Shown piece by piece: positions 14,289-23,138 of a DNA stretch of 24,658 nucleotides (its first letter is position 1; each line of letters opens with the position of its first letter). The notes beneath the pieces were generated by a model that ran no database searches, was not told where the DNA came from, and saw only the letters and a list, made by a program, of their open reading frames with translations. Made by a program: the position numbers and the translations under genes. Source of the stretch: Thiodiazotropha sp037382065 (lineage in GTDB: Bacteria; Pseudomonadota; Gammaproteobacteria; Chromatiales; Chromatiaceae); assembly GCA_037382065.1 (NCBI GenBank), contig JARRQF010000013.1, positions 1 to 24,658 of the forward strand. Reading direction: 5' to 3'.

Positions 14289-15242
14289 ATGATCATCCAG
14301 TGGAACACCGATAACAGCCTAATAACCATCTCACTCATCGCCTTGGTGGCTGTATTGCTTGACTGGTTGCTGGGAGAACCGCGCCGCGCCCATCCCCTGG
14401 TGGGATTCGGGCGACTGGTAGAGACAATCGAAACCCAATGTTATGGGCGTCTTGGCCTTACTCCCTGGCGACAACGTCTGCAAGGTCTGTTTGGCGTATT
14501 GCTACTACTGCTACCCGCCACTACCCTTGCTTTCATCTTGGCTCAACAACCTTTTTTCAGCACACCATTCAGCTTACTTATATGTACCCTTGCCATTGGC
14601 CACCGGAGTCTCTACCAACACGCTCAGGCAGTCATCCTATCCCAACAACGGGGAGACGATGCCCAAGCCCGGCGATTCGCCGCCAGGATGGTCAGCCGAG
14701 ATCAGGCCACCATGGATGTCAATCGGGCTACCACTGAGTCAGTGCTGGAAAATGGTAATGATGGCATCTTCGGCGCCCTATTCTGGTTCATTCTCGCTGG
14801 CGCACCCGGCTGTCTGCTCTATCGTCTGGTCAATACCCTTGATGCGATGTGGGGTTACCGAAACCAACGCTATCGAGATTTCGGTTGGGCTGCGGCGCGC
14901 ATTGATGACTTATTCAACTACCTGCCTGCGCGGCTTACCGCCTTGAGCTATGCCATCCTTGGAGACACCAAACGAGCAATACGCTGCTGGCAACGACAGG
15001 CTAAAGCCTGGGATAGCCCCAATGCCGGCCCCGTTATGGCAGCGGGAGCGGGTTCTCTGGCCATCAGCCTGGGCGGTCCAGCCTGTTACCAGGGACACTG
15101 GCATGAACGTCCTCAACTTGGCGAAGGCTCCCCTCCAAATGTGGATGATATCGATAGAGCTTTACGTCTGATCAGTAAAAGCCTTGCCCTATGGCTTATT
15201 CTGCTTCTACTTGCTGGAGCGATCTCGTATGCCTATGCTTGA
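14289..15242 (+). CDS. cbiB: Adenosylcobinamide-phosphate synthase CbiB
   Basis: This integral membrane protein of 317 residues compares with about 319 in Salmonella CbiB. It attaches aminopropanol phosphate to adenosylcobyric acid. Visible are LLDWLLGEPRRAHPLVGFGR near the N-terminus, the conserved MVSRDQATMDVNRATTESVLENGNDG-type segment, DDLFNYLPARLTAL and several hydrophobic segments. I place the start at ATG 14289; a TTG at 14226 would add 21 residues from the leader that do not look like CbiB. No strong ribosome binding site is visible, perhaps because the leader was rearranged. It overlaps cobD by 14 bases. Confidence 0.9.
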   Translation: MIIQWNTDNSLITISLIALVAVLLDWLLGEPRRAHPLVGFGRLVETIETQCYGRLGLTPWRQRLQGLFGVLLLLLPATTLAFILAQQPFFSTPFSLLICTLAIGHRSLYQHAQAVILSQQRGDDAQARRFAARMVSRDQATMDVNRATTESVLENGNDGIFGALFWFILAGAPGCLLYRLVNTLDAMWGYRNQRYRDFGWAAARIDDLFNYLPARLTALSYAILGDTKRAIRCWQRQAKAWDSPNAGPVMAAGAGSLAISLGGPACYQGHWHERPQLGEGSPPNVDDIDRALRLISKSLALWLILLLLAGAISYAYA

Positions 15243-16221
15243 ACACGGAGGGCGATTACGACAGGCCGCCGCCGAGTACGCTATCCCTTTAGGCGACTGG
15301 TTAGACCTCTCCACCGGCGTCAACCCCTTGGGCTGGACAGCACCAACTATCCCGCCTGCCTGCTGGGCTCGACTTCCCGAAGAGGGGGATGGTCTTGAAG
15401 AGGCAGCTCAAGCCTACTATGGTGTCAGTCCCTTATTGCCCATAGCAGGAAGCCAAGCCGCCATTCAAGCGCTGCCGCTGCTGCGACAAACCTCAACAGT
15501 CGGTCTCATCCACCCCGCCTACGCAGAACATCTTCATGCCTGGCATCGTGCTGGACACCAGACGCTCTCCCTGGATGAACGGGATATCGATCACTATCTG
15601 CCGCAACTGGATGTATTGGTAGTGATTCGGCCCAATAACCCCACAGGAAGTTGCCCCTCGCTACCACAGTTACTGGCCTGGCATGCGCAACTGGCCCAGT
15701 GTGGAGGTTGGTTAGTAGTGGATGAAGCGTTTACCGATGCAACGCCAGAGATCAGTCTACTCACACACTCCCGCCCCGGTCTGATCATATTGCGCTCGCT
15801 GGGAAAGTTCTTTGGTCTCGCTGGTGCTCGGGTCGGTTTCATCCATGCACAAACCGAAATCTTGGCACAACTAGCTGAGCAGTTGGGACCATGGAACATC
15901 AGCGGCCCCGCACGTTGGATTGCCACCAAGGCGCTGCAAGACCACAACTGGCAAACCAAAGCCCGCCTATGGTTGGCCAAACAGGAGACACGCCTGAATA
16001 GTCTGCTCTCTCAAAATGGACTGTTTCCCACAGGTGGCTGCGCCCTTTTTCAATGGGTGACCAGCCCCCATGCTGCAGCGTTTCATCAGAGTCTTGCCCA
16101 GCAAGCGATTCTCACACGACTCTACAGAGAGCCACTCAGCCTGCGCTTTGGTCTGCCTGGAAGCGAAGCAGCATGGGAGCGTTTGGCAAAAGCATTATCT
16201 AAACTGGAGGCAAGTGGATGA
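15229..16221 (+). CDS. cobD: L-threonine-O-3-phosphate decarboxylase CobD
   Basis: This PLP-dependent fold-type I aminotransferase-like enzyme of 330 residues makes (R)-1-amino-2-propanol phosphate, the linker that CbiB attaches. It begins LEHGGRLRQAAAEY and shows LDLSTGVNPLG, IRPNNPTG, VVDEAFTD and the PLP-binding Lys193 in LRSLGKFFGLAGARVGF. I choose ATG 15229 (GGAG at about 15216); the longer frame from 15184 would add CbiB-coding sequence in another frame. Its last bases overlap cbiP by 4 (ATGA). Called cobC in the Pseudomonas denitrificans naming. Confidence 0.9.
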   Translation: MPMLEHGGRLRQAAAEYAIPLGDWLDLSTGVNPLGWTAPTIPPACWARLPEEGDGLEEAAQAYYGVSPLLPIAGSQAAIQALPLLRQTSTVGLIHPAYAEHLHAWHRAGHQTLSLDERDIDHYLPQLDVLVVIRPNNPTGSCPSLPQLLAWHAQLAQCGGWLVVDEAFTDATPEISLLTHSRPGLIILRSLGKFFGLAGARVGFIHAQTEILAQLAEQLGPWNISGPARWIATKALQDHNWQTKARLWLAKQETRLNSLLSQNGLFPTGGCALFQWVTSPHAAAFHQSLAQQAILTRLYREPLSLRFGLPGSEAAWERLAKALSKLEASG

Positions 16222-17687
16222 AAGCAACTGCTTTAATGGTCCAGGGCACCACATCTGATGCCGGTAAGAGCCTACTGGTAACCGCCCTTTGCCGTTGGTT
16301 ACGACGCCAAGGCATTGTGGTCGCCCCATTCAAACCGCAAAACATGGCTTTGAATAGCGCTGTCACCCCAGATGGCCGTGAAATTGGACGAGCCCAAGCG
16401 GTACAGGCTCAAGCCTGTCAACTACAACCCCATAGTGACATGAATCCAGTGTTACTCAAACCCAACAGCGATACCGGTGCCCAAGTCATCATTAACGGCA
16501 AATCGATTGGCAATATGGAAGCACTCGATTACCACCATTATAAAAAGCAAGCAAGCCGTGCCGTATTCGATACCTATTCGCGACTCATCGAACGCTTCGA
16601 AGTGGTGGTAATCGAAGGCGCTGGTTCGCCTGCCGAAATCAACCTGCGGCAAAACGATATTGCTAACATGGGATTTGCCGAAGTTGTGGATTGTCCGGTT
16701 ATTCTCATCGCGGATATCGACCGAGGTGGCGTCTTCGCCCATATCATCGGCACCTTGGCCCTGCTCAGCGAATCAGAACGAGAGCGTATTGCAGGCTTTG
16801 TCATAAACCGCTTTCGGGGTGATATAGGGCTCCTTCAATCAGGCCTGGATTGGCTGGAAAAGACAACAGGAAAACCGGTAATTGGCGTGCTGCCCTATCT
16901 CCATGACCTACATCTGGAAGCAGAAGACTCGATACCACCTTCCACCGACTCAACCCCTGATGAAGCAGATTTTCGCGTCATCGTGCCAGCCCTGCCCCAC
17001 ATCAGTAACCACACCGATCTGGATCCCCTGAGACTCCACCCACAGGTCACGCTTAAATTCATCAAACAGGGAGAGAAAATTCCACCGGCTGATCTAATTA
17101 TTCTCCCCGGTGCCAAAAATGTACGAGCAGACCTTAACTGGCTGCGTAGCCAGGACTGGGATGAGGCGATTGAGCAACACCTGCGCTATGGCGGCAAACT
17201 GATCGGTATCTGTGGCGGCTATCAGATGCTTGGCCTGCGCATTGATGATCCATTCGGCATCGAAGGCCCTCCTGGGTGTGAACTTGGCCTGGGACTACTC
17301 GACCTGGAAACGCAGCTACAATCTGGCAAACAGCTGAGTAATGTACAAGGCAGACTTGCCATCGCCGATGTTGAGGTGACAGGTTATGAGATACATGCTG
17401 GCATCAGTAGTGGTAAAGCACTGAAGCATCCAGCCATTCATCTAGCTGATCGCAATGATGGCGCCCTGAGTGAAGATGGCCAGATTCTTGGCACCTATCT
17501 GCACGGACTTTTCGAACATCAACAAGCTTGCCATGCTCTGCTTCGCTGGGCTGGCCTTCGAGAAGCACATGCCTATAACTACCTTAGTGCCCGGGAGGCA
17601 GCTATCGACGAACTGGCTGATGTAGTAGAAGATCATCTCGACCTCTCTCTCCTACAAGCTATATTCCAGATTGAACCTAGCACATGA
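16218..17687 (+). CDS. cbiP: Cobyric acid synthase CbiP/CobQ
   Basis: This 489-residue enzyme performs four glutamine-dependent amidations of adenosylcobyrinic acid a,c-diamide to give cobyric acid. The N-terminal ATPase domain starts VQGTTSDAGKSLLVTALCRW (P-loop 10-18) and continues FKPQNMALNSAV and IEGAGSPAEINL. The C-terminal class-I glutaminase-like domain has Cys332 in IGICGGYQMLG and His429 in YLHGLFEH. Start and end both overlap neighbours by ATGA, so the group is translationally coupled. This is the only amidation enzyme of the pathway in this window. Confidence 0.93.
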   Translation: MKATALMVQGTTSDAGKSLLVTALCRWLRRQGIVVAPFKPQNMALNSAVTPDGREIGRAQAVQAQACQLQPHSDMNPVLLKPNSDTGAQVIINGKSIGNMEALDYHHYKKQASRAVFDTYSRLIERFEVVVIEGAGSPAEINLRQNDIANMGFAEVVDCPVILIADIDRGGVFAHIIGTLALLSESERERIAGFVINRFRGDIGLLQSGLDWLEKTTGKPVIGVLPYLHDLHLEAEDSIPPSTDSTPDEADFRVIVPALPHISNHTDLDPLRLHPQVTLKFIKQGEKIPPADLIILPGAKNVRADLNWLRSQDWDEAIEQHLRYGGKLIGICGGYQMLGLRIDDPFGIEGPPGCELGLGLLDLETQLQSGKQLSNVQGRLAIADVEVTGYEIHAGISSGKALKHPAIHLADRNDGALSEDGQILGTYLHGLFEHQQACHALLRWAGLREAHAYNYLSAREAAIDELADVVEDHLDLSLLQAIFQIEPST

Positions 17688-18208
17688 GAACATTAATTCT
17701 GGGAGGCGTCCGCTCCGGTAAGAGCCGACTCGCCGAAAAACTCGCCATTGAAAGCAATTTATCGGTCACCTATATAGCAACTGCTCAAGCCGGAGACGAT
17801 GAGATGGTGACGCGCATTATTGCCCATCGCGAGCGCCGTCCAAAACAGTGGCAACTGATCGAAGAACCCTACCAACTAGCAACGGTCTTGGAGGCTCATG
17901 CCAAAGCGGGAACCTGTCTGCTGGTTGAGTGCTTGACCCTCTGGCTCACCAACCTTCTCCTGACTCCAGACCCAACTCTCGTGGAAAAGGAGCGAACGGC
18001 GCTGCTAAGCACCCTACCAAATCTGCCTGGTCAGATTATCCTGGTAGGCAATGAAACCAATATGGGCATAATCCCCATGGATAAACTGAGCCGTCGCTTT
18101 TGTGATGAAAGCGGACAACTCCATCAGGCTTTAGCCCAAATTAGTGAGCGCGTAATCTTAACCGTAGCTGGTCTACCTCAATTCCTAAAAGGAGCATCGA
18201 GTGAATAA
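17684..18208 (+). CDS. cobU: Adenosylcobinamide kinase/guanylyltransferase CobU
   Basis: This bifunctional enzyme of 174 residues phosphorylates adenosylcobinamide and transfers GMP to give adenosylcobinamide-GDP. The N-terminal P-loop is GGVRSGKS (7-14), the guanylylated His is probably His48 in AHRERRP, and VECLTLWLTNLL and NETNMGIIP follow. Family members usually have NE(T/V)GMGIVP, so the Asn for Gly is a small deviation. It overlaps cbiP by 4 bases and cobT by 8. Confidence 0.93.
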   Translation: MRTLILGGVRSGKSRLAEKLAIESNLSVTYIATAQAGDDEMVTRIIAHRERRPKQWQLIEEPYQLATVLEAHAKAGTCLLVECLTLWLTNLLLTPDPTLVEKERTALLSTLPNLPGQIILVGNETNMGIIPMDKLSRRFCDESGQLHQALAQISERVILTVAGLPQFLKGASSE

Positions 18209-19265
18209 TAACTACGACTGGCTCAACGTCCCCTCGGCCCAACCAGATGAGACATCAAAACAAGCCGCCATACGACGCCAAGCGAGCCTCACCAAACCAC
18301 CCGGTTCACTGGGTGAACTTGAAGTAGCCATCACACGCCTAGCCGCCTTGCAAGGCACAGAGCGTCCCAGCCTTGAGCGCATTTCAATCACGATATTCGC
18401 CGCTGATCATGGTGTAGCGGCGGAAGGTGTATCAGCCTTTCCCCAAGAGGTCACCGCCGAAATGGTTAAGAATTTTGCACATGGTGGAGCCGCCATCAGT
18501 GTCCTCGCTCGCGCCTTGGGGGCAGAACTAGAGGTGATTAATCTAGGTACCGTTCATGACCCAGGAGCGCTACCAAGGGTATTGGATCTGCAACTCGGCT
18601 CAGGCACAGCCAACTTCTGTCAGGGTCCCGCAATGCACGAAGAGCAACTCTCGCACGCCATCCACGCCGGACGACACTCGGCAGAGCGAGCCAAACTATC
18701 AGGCACGCAACTCTTTATCGGTGGCGAAATGGGGATCGGCAACACAACGGCAGCAACGGCCCTTGCCTGCAACTTGCTCAACCTCTCCCCAGAACTTCTC
18801 GTTGGTCCAGGCAGCGGACTCGATTCACAGGGAATAGAGCACAAAATCGCAGTAATCCAACGAGCTCTGGCACGCCACGGTCATCTTCAGGACGCCCCCT
18901 TGGAAGCCCTGCGTTGCCTTGGCGGCTTCGAGATCGCAGGCCTAACAGGCAGCTACCTAGCCTGCGCTCATATGGGAATACCGATACTGGTGGACGGCTT
19001 TATCTGCACAGTAGCCGCACTGATTGCCACTCGCCTCTGCCCTGATGCAGCAGAGTGGATGCTCTTCTCCCACACATCAGCAGAACCAGGGCACCAATAC
19101 ATTCTCCAAGCCCTTCAGGCTAAACCATTGCTTAACATTGGCATGCGCCTTGGAGAAGGCAGTGGTGCGGCGAGCTGTGTACCACTATTGCGTCTCGCCT
19201 GCACACTTCACAATGAGATGAGCACCTTCGCTGAAGCAAATGTTACACAAAAGATAAAACCCTAG
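18201..19265 (+). CDS. cobT: Nicotinate-nucleotide:DMB phosphoribosyltransferase CobT
   Basis: This 354-residue enzyme makes alpha-ribazole phosphate from the lower-ligand base and nicotinate mononucleotide. Motifs: TKPPGSLGELE, FAADHGVAAEGVSAFPQ, FAHGGAAISVLAR, GEMGIGNTTAATAL, GPGSGLD and the catalytic Glu319 in RLGEGSGAA (Glu317 in Salmonella). The start is GTG at 18201 with GGAG at 18191-18194, overlapping cobU by 8 bases. Its presence suggests the cell can build or attach a benzimidazole lower ligand; no bluB or bza gene is in the window. Confidence 0.94.
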   Translation: MNNNYDWLNVPSAQPDETSKQAAIRRQASLTKPPGSLGELEVAITRLAALQGTERPSLERISITIFAADHGVAAEGVSAFPQEVTAEMVKNFAHGGAAISVLARALGAELEVINLGTVHDPGALPRVLDLQLGSGTANFCQGPAMHEEQLSHAIHAGRHSAERAKLSGTQLFIGGEMGIGNTTAATALACNLLNLSPELLVGPGSGLDSQGIEHKIAVIQRALARHGHLQDAPLEALRCLGGFEIAGLTGSYLACAHMGIPILVDGFICTVAALIATRLCPDAAEWMLFSHTSAEPGHQYILQALQAKPLLNIGMRLGEGSGAASCVPLLRLACTLHNEMSTFAEANVTQKIKP

Positions 19266-19268
19266 AAA

Positions 19269-19892
19269 ATGATGAGTTTCATCAGCTTACTGCGCCATGG
19301 AGAGGTCAAGGGCGGTGCCTGTTTCCGAGGCCGACAAGATGATCCGCTCAGTGACCTGGGTTGGCAACAGATGCACGCTGCCTGCCAAGAACACGATTTC
19401 TGGGACGTCGTCATCACCTCTCCACTCCAACGTTGCGCCGCGTTTGCCCACAGCTTCGCCGAACAATACAACCTCCCAGTTGAACAAGATAAGCGCCTGG
19501 CCGAGATCGATTTTGGTGACTGGGAGGGGTGTAGCGCCTCGCAACTGATGGAACAGCATCCTGACCAGCTCAGCAATTTCTGGCGTGACCCAATCAACAA
19601 TCCTCCACCGAATGGCGAAACCCTCAACCATTTTCAGCAGCGAGTCATCTCTGCCTGGCAACAACTCAATCAGCGCCACGTAGAAAAACGCATTCTACTG
19701 GTCACCCATGGTGGGGTGATTCGAATGCTACTATGCCACTTACAACAACGCCCTCTTAGCTCGCTCATGGAACAAGAGGTCAAGTATGCTGCCCTATTCC
19801 ACCTACTTATCGAGCATGACAGAATTGCCCATCTCTTCTCATCAAAAGATGATGTTCTGGCCTGGCTGCCCAAATCGGGAGTCCTATCGTGA
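19269..19892 (+). CDS. cobC: Alpha-ribazole phosphatase CobC (histidine phosphatase)
   Basis: This 207-residue histidine phosphatase has the phospho-acceptor His10 in LLRHGEVKGG, GDWEG, and the second catalytic His147 in LLVTHGGVIRM. In this operon position, between cobT and cobS, it most probably removes phosphate from alpha-ribazole phosphate or adenosylcobalamin 5'-phosphate. The start is ATG 19269, with a second ATG right after it. The end overlaps cobS by 4 bases (GTGA). Confidence 0.88.
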   Translation: MMSFISLLRHGEVKGGACFRGRQDDPLSDLGWQQMHAACQEHDFWDVVITSPLQRCAAFAHSFAEQYNLPVEQDKRLAEIDFGDWEGCSASQLMEQHPDQLSNFWRDPINNPPPNGETLNHFQQRVISAWQQLNQRHVEKRILLVTHGGVIRMLLCHLQQRPLSSLMEQEVKYAALFHLLIEHDRIAHLFSSKDDVLAWLPKSGVLS

Positions 19893-20629
19893 ACAACATA
19901 CGTCCACTACTCGTCGCCCTGCAATTTCTCACCCTGCTACCAATCAATTTCAAACAACCTCCCAGTGATAGAGAGAGCGGTTACTCCCTGCTCTACTACC
20001 CCCTTGTCGGATTACTTATTGGTCTGCTGCTCTGGTGTTGTGTCTGGATATGTAGCAGCTTATCACACACACTGGCAGCGGCACTCACGCTTACCCTCTG
20101 GGTAATATCGAGCGGTGGTCTTCATCTGGATGGGCTGGCAGACAGTGCCGATGGCTGGCTTGGGGGGTACGGCAACCGCGAGAAGACCCTATCAATTATG
20201 CACGATCCCTATTGCGGACCAGTGGGAGTAGTTACCCTGGTCCTTATATTGCTGCTCAAATTCTCTGCACTAGAGAGCCTCATTACGAACAATGCCTCAA
20301 TCGTGCTGATGACGATTCCCCTACTTGGACGTAGCATCCTTCTCGCACTCTTTCTCACCACCCCTTACGTTAGAAAAGGAGGACTTGGAGAGCAAATGGT
20401 AAAGCAGATGCCACGAGGGCTGAGTCTCAGTGTACTCCTATTGGTCATCATTCTGATCTTGGTATGGCATGACACGATAGGCCTCTATATTCTAGCAAGC
20501 GCCAGCATCTCCTTTCTTCTATTACGTGCCATCATGATGCGACGTCTTAACGGCACGACCGGAGACACCGCTGGCGCCATGCTCGAGTTAACCGAGACCA
20601 CCAGCCTTCTGGTCGCAGCCTGCCTATAG
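19889..20629 (+). CDS. cobS: Cobalamin synthase CobS
   Basis: This 246-residue integral membrane protein joins adenosylcobinamide-GDP to alpha-ribazole (phosphate), the last assembly step. It has multiple hydrophobic segments, the metal-binding motif GGLHLDGLADSADGW (76-90) and LLGRS. The GTG start overlaps the cobC stop. It is the last gene of the cobalamin cluster; no clear terminator follows. Confidence 0.93.
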   Translation: MNNIRPLLVALQFLTLLPINFKQPPSDRESGYSLLYYPLVGLLIGLLLWCCVWICSSLSHTLAAALTLTLWVISSGGLHLDGLADSADGWLGGYGNREKTLSIMHDPYCGPVGVVTLVLILLLKFSALESLITNNASIVLMTIPLLGRSILLALFLTTPYVRKGGLGEQMVKQMPRGLSLSVLLLVIILILVWHDTIGLYILASASISFLLLRAIMMRRLNGTTGDTAGAMLELTETTSLLVAACL

Positions 20630-20703
20630 TATATCCAACGAACCGCCAACAAGAAGCTTTGATAATAGCTTTCAGTGCGAATATTCTTCCTATACTTAAT
20701 CAG

Positions 20704-20723
20704 ACTGATCATTTTAGGTTAAC
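20704..20723 (+). repeat. Solo MITE terminal repeat (right-end orientation)
   Basis: ACTGATCATTTTAGGTTAAC is the right-end repeat of the MITE family, about 75 bases after the cobS stop. No matching left end is seen between it and cobS. Confidence 0.5.
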
Positions 20724-20876
20724 ATAGCTAAAGCGTAGGTAATAAAAAGTAAGTGAAACAATAGCGGAGCGATATTGTCATATACCATCTTAGATGAAAC
20801 ATAACATGACATTCCCCCGTATAAGTAACTGAATGCGATATGATATGTCACCCCAAATTACCATAGGTAAAACCTG

Positions 20877-21527
20877 ATGAGAAATTGGATCATTAAAAAC
20901 TGGAAAGAGAATAGATCATTTTTTCTTTTTATCACGTTGCTATTTGTATTTAGAAGTGTATTCGCCGACTGGAATACAGTTCCAACTGGGTCGATGAAAC
21001 CAACTATTCTTGAAGGAGATAGGATATTAGTAAATAAAATGGCCTATGATCTTCGCGTCCCATTTACACATATTTCTTTATATAAATTATCTGATCCTAT
21101 TCGGGGTGATATTGTTGTTTTTGACTCAAAGACTTCTGATAAAAAACTGGTTAAAAGAATTATTGGTATACCTGGTGATATTATTGAGTTAAATAATAAT
21201 GTTTTGAGCATCAATGGCTTAAAAATAGCCTATAAAGATATTAGCGTATCGCAATTAGCAACCGATAGAATTGAAAATTTATTTGGAGTCAAACACTTTG
21301 TAAGGGTAAAAAACAATGGATCTCGATTGTCCAGCTTTAAGCCAGTAACCGTTCCGCCAGAGCATTATCTTGCTCTGGGAGACAATAGAGATAATAGCGC
21401 AGATTCAAGAGTTATTGGTTTTATTCCGCGAGATGAAATAGTCGGGAGATCTAAAAGTGTGATTATGTCATTAAATTATGAAAATTATTATATCCCACGA
21501 TCTGACCGTTTCTTTCACACGCTGTAA
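20877..21527 (+). CDS. lepB: Signal peptidase I (short, accessory type)
   Basis: This protein of 216 residues has one N-terminal membrane segment (about 14-30), the catalytic Ser39 in VPTGSMKPT, the general-base Lys93 in KRIIGIPGD and the conserved GDNRDNSADSR near 168-178. It would cut signal peptides at the periplasmic face of the inner membrane. The housekeeping gammaproteobacterial LepB is longer (324 residues in E. coli), has two membrane segments and usually sits with lepA; this copy is short and alone. Its DNA is much richer in A+T than the cobalamin genes before it, which suggests transfer. The catalytic residues are complete, so it should be active. Its substrates are unknown. Confidence 0.88.
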   Translation: MRNWIIKNWKENRSFFLFITLLFVFRSVFADWNTVPTGSMKPTILEGDRILVNKMAYDLRVPFTHISLYKLSDPIRGDIVVFDSKTSDKKLVKRIIGIPGDIIELNNNVLSINGLKIAYKDISVSQLATDRIENLFGVKHFVRVKNNGSRLSSFKPVTVPPEHYLALGDNRDNSADSRVIGFIPRDEIVGRSKSVIMSLNYENYYIPRSDRFFHTL

Positions 21528-21564
21528 TTAACTCAGCAAATTAATGAATATCTAAAAGTGAATT

Positions 21565-21699
21565 ATGCTTTATTATCGATTACTGTTAGGAGTGGTATTT
21601 ACTAATCAAATAGATTCATACACAAGCTTTTACACAAATCCACGAAGAGCCAAACAAGCACTTGAAAAAGTGCTGAAATTTTCAAATGAACCAGACTAA
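21565..21699 (+). CDS. Possible small protein, 44 residues
   Basis: An ATG at 21565 opens a 44-codon frame (MLYYRLLLGVVFTNQID...) that ends in TAA at 21699 and overlaps the next frame by 14 bases. It has no strong ribosome binding site and no family I recognise. Its short hydrophobic start and basic/acidic tail would suit a small membrane-linked peptide or a decayed gene end. Confidence 0.25.
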   Translation: MLYYRLLLGVVFTNQIDSYTSFYTNPRRAKQALEKVLKFSNEPD

Positions 21700-22048
21700 A
21701 AGGGGATATCTCGCGCGATTTACGCACTACATCTACATGGGCTATCTCAGGCACTATTACAATATAGCATCTCACCCCCATCCTATATTGTTTATTATTT
21801 TCGCCATTTTTGGCAATAGTTTCCATGGCAATACGGTCTATTTTTATTGCCTAACCTTCTTAATGTACTTCTTTGGATTCAGCATCGTCCCCAGTATTAT
21901 TCTTTTGATACAAGGCTACAGGCACCGAGACAGAATCAAGGCCTCTCAGATACCCGCTGATCTTCCAAAGAGTTCTGGTAATGAAGGCTGGTATATTCTA
22001 ATCATTCTTGGAATTATCAGTGGCCTAAGGAAATTCTTTGGCGGGTAG
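21686..22048 (+). CDS. Small membrane protein, unknown
   Basis: This 120-residue frame has strongly hydrophobic stretches at about 33-45 (PILFIIFAIFG), 51-75 (VYFYCLTFLMYFFGFSIVPSIILLI) and 102-112 (YILIILGIISGL), joined by basic loops (GYRHRDRIKAS). I recognise no family. It shares the AT-rich composition of the signal peptidase gene before it and probably arrived with it. The N-terminus is uncertain because no clear ribosome binding site is visible. Confidence 0.5.
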   Translation: MNQTKRGYLARFTHYIYMGYLRHYYNIASHPHPILFIIFAIFGNSFHGNTVYFYCLTFLMYFFGFSIVPSIILLIQGYRHRDRIKASQIPADLPKSSGNEGWYILIILGIISGLRKFFGG

Positions 22049-22167
22049 TTTCCTACACATCAGCTTTAGAGACACCCATTCAAATAGCTATCATTTAAAA
22101 GGCGCTGACTGATTGGGCTGCAACTCAACCAACCAGATAATCTCAACCGATATCAGAGGCATCGACC

Positions 22168-22290
22168 ATGGCTAAGCAAAATGGTAAGCTAAGCAAGCGC
22201 CTGCATAAATATAAAACCCTGAGCAACACTATATCAAAATCAATACAATTCGCAGTCACGGCTATGCCTATTTCCCACAACCAGCGATAG
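22168..22290 (+). CDS. Possible small basic protein, 40 residues
   Basis: This frame starts MAKQNGKLSKRLHKYKTL, is rich in Lys/Arg, and has AGAGG about 8 bases before the ATG. It lies alone in the 335-base gap before the DUF4291 gene. No family is recognised, and it may be chance. The rest of the gap (22049-22167, 22291-22330) shows nothing I can name. Confidence 0.25.
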   Translation: MAKQNGKLSKRLHKYKTLSNTISKSIQFAVTAMPISHNQR

Positions 22291-22329
22291 CATTGAATAA
22301 AAATGAGGCAGCGAGACAGGCCGCCTGAT

Positions 22330-22358
22330 GGCGGATGCTATCCCTCCCCGATCTGAAG
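22330..22358 (+). repeat. GC-rich hairpin before the DUF4291 gene
   Basis: CCCCG and CGGGG around ATCTGAAGAA form a hairpin followed by TTTCTCGCG, ending about 28 bases before the DUF4291 start. It shares the CTCCCCG...CGGGG-TT style with the hairpins at 4538 and 22986. Confidence 0.4.
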
Positions 22359-22383
22359 AACGGGGTTTCTCGCGTAGAACCTG

Positions 22384-22989
22384 ATGAACATACCCTTCAG
22401 ACAAATTCGCGCACAGTATAACAATAAAACAATCCGCGTTTATCAAGCCTACTCAAATGCCATTGCCGACAGTGCACTAAAGCACGGCACATTCGTTTCG
22501 CCGCCATTCAAAATGGACCGCATGACATGGATTAAACCTTCATTCCTATGGATGATGTATCGGTCTGGTTGGGGTAAAAAAGACAATGGTCAAAATCGTA
22601 TTCTGGCCATTGACATGACAAGGGAAGGCTTTGAGTGGGCACTAGAACATAGCTGTCTCAGTCATTTCGAGAAAGGGACGTATGCCACGAAAGAGGAGTG
22701 GCAAACTGTTAAAAATAACTCCCCTGTTCGGATTCAGTGGGATCCAGAACGCAACATTCAGCTACAGCCCCTTGAACATCGTGCTATTCAAATTGGCTTA
22801 TCAGATCAAGCGGTTAAACTTTACGTAAACGAGTGGATTGATACCATTACAGACATCACAGAGATCGCAGCAGAGATTCATTCCCTCGTAAAACTCAATC
22901 AACTCGAAACCTTACAATCCTTGTTGCCAAAAGAAATACCATACCCAATCAAAACAAGCGCTATTAGCAGAATAAGCTCTACAGTGTGA
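22384..22989 (+). CDS. DUF4291 family protein
   Basis: This 201-residue protein matches DUF4291 as I know it: an N-terminal RQIRAQYNNKTIRVYQAYS, IADSALKHGTFVSPPFKMDRM and the highly conserved MTWIKPSFLWMMYRSGWG, then ILAIDMTREGFEWAL. The family occurs in bacteria and eukaryotes and has no established activity. The Arg/Tyr N-terminal strand and the invariant Trp-rich helix recall ADP-ribosyltransferase-like folds, but that is a guess. Length is normal. The C-terminal 30 residues are variable in the family. The TGA stop is inside the repeated hairpin at 22986. The gene is flanked on both sides by hairpin repeats. Confidence 0.82.
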   Translation: MNIPFRQIRAQYNNKTIRVYQAYSNAIADSALKHGTFVSPPFKMDRMTWIKPSFLWMMYRSGWGKKDNGQNRILAIDMTREGFEWALEHSCLSHFEKGTYATKEEWQTVKNNSPVRIQWDPERNIQLQPLEHRAIQIGLSDQAVKLYVNEWIDTITDITEIAAEIHSLVKLNQLETLQSLLPKEIPYPIKTSAISRISSTV

Positions 22990-23025
22990 CGACTCCCCGC
23001 CCGGCGCAACAAGTTGCTTTGGACG
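22986..23025 (+). repeat. Repeated hairpin over the DUF4291 stop
   Basis: GTGACGACTCCCCGCCCG differs by one base from 4538-4555 and likewise contains the stop codon of the gene before it. It folds through GCAAC-AA-GTTGC with outer CC/GG and CG/CG pairs and may act as a terminator. Confidence 0.5.
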
Positions 23026-23070
23026 AGGCTTCTTGCTTCAACGTCCGTAACAATCAACTAAATCTAATCG

Positions 23071-23137
23071 AAGCTATTTTCTTTAAAATCAGAAACCTGT
23101 TATTAGAAGGGAGCGGTCAACTGATTTTTTAGGTTAA
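23071..23137 (+). repeat. MITE right-end copy R2
   Basis: This stretch is nearly identical to 4817-4885 of element A (AAGCTATTTTC, AAATCAGAAACCTGTTATTAG, GGAGCGGTCAACTGATTTTT). The foldback interior and left end of element A are absent. It abuts the omega-RNA-like hairpin at 23139. Confidence 0.75.
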
Positions 23138-23138
23138 G

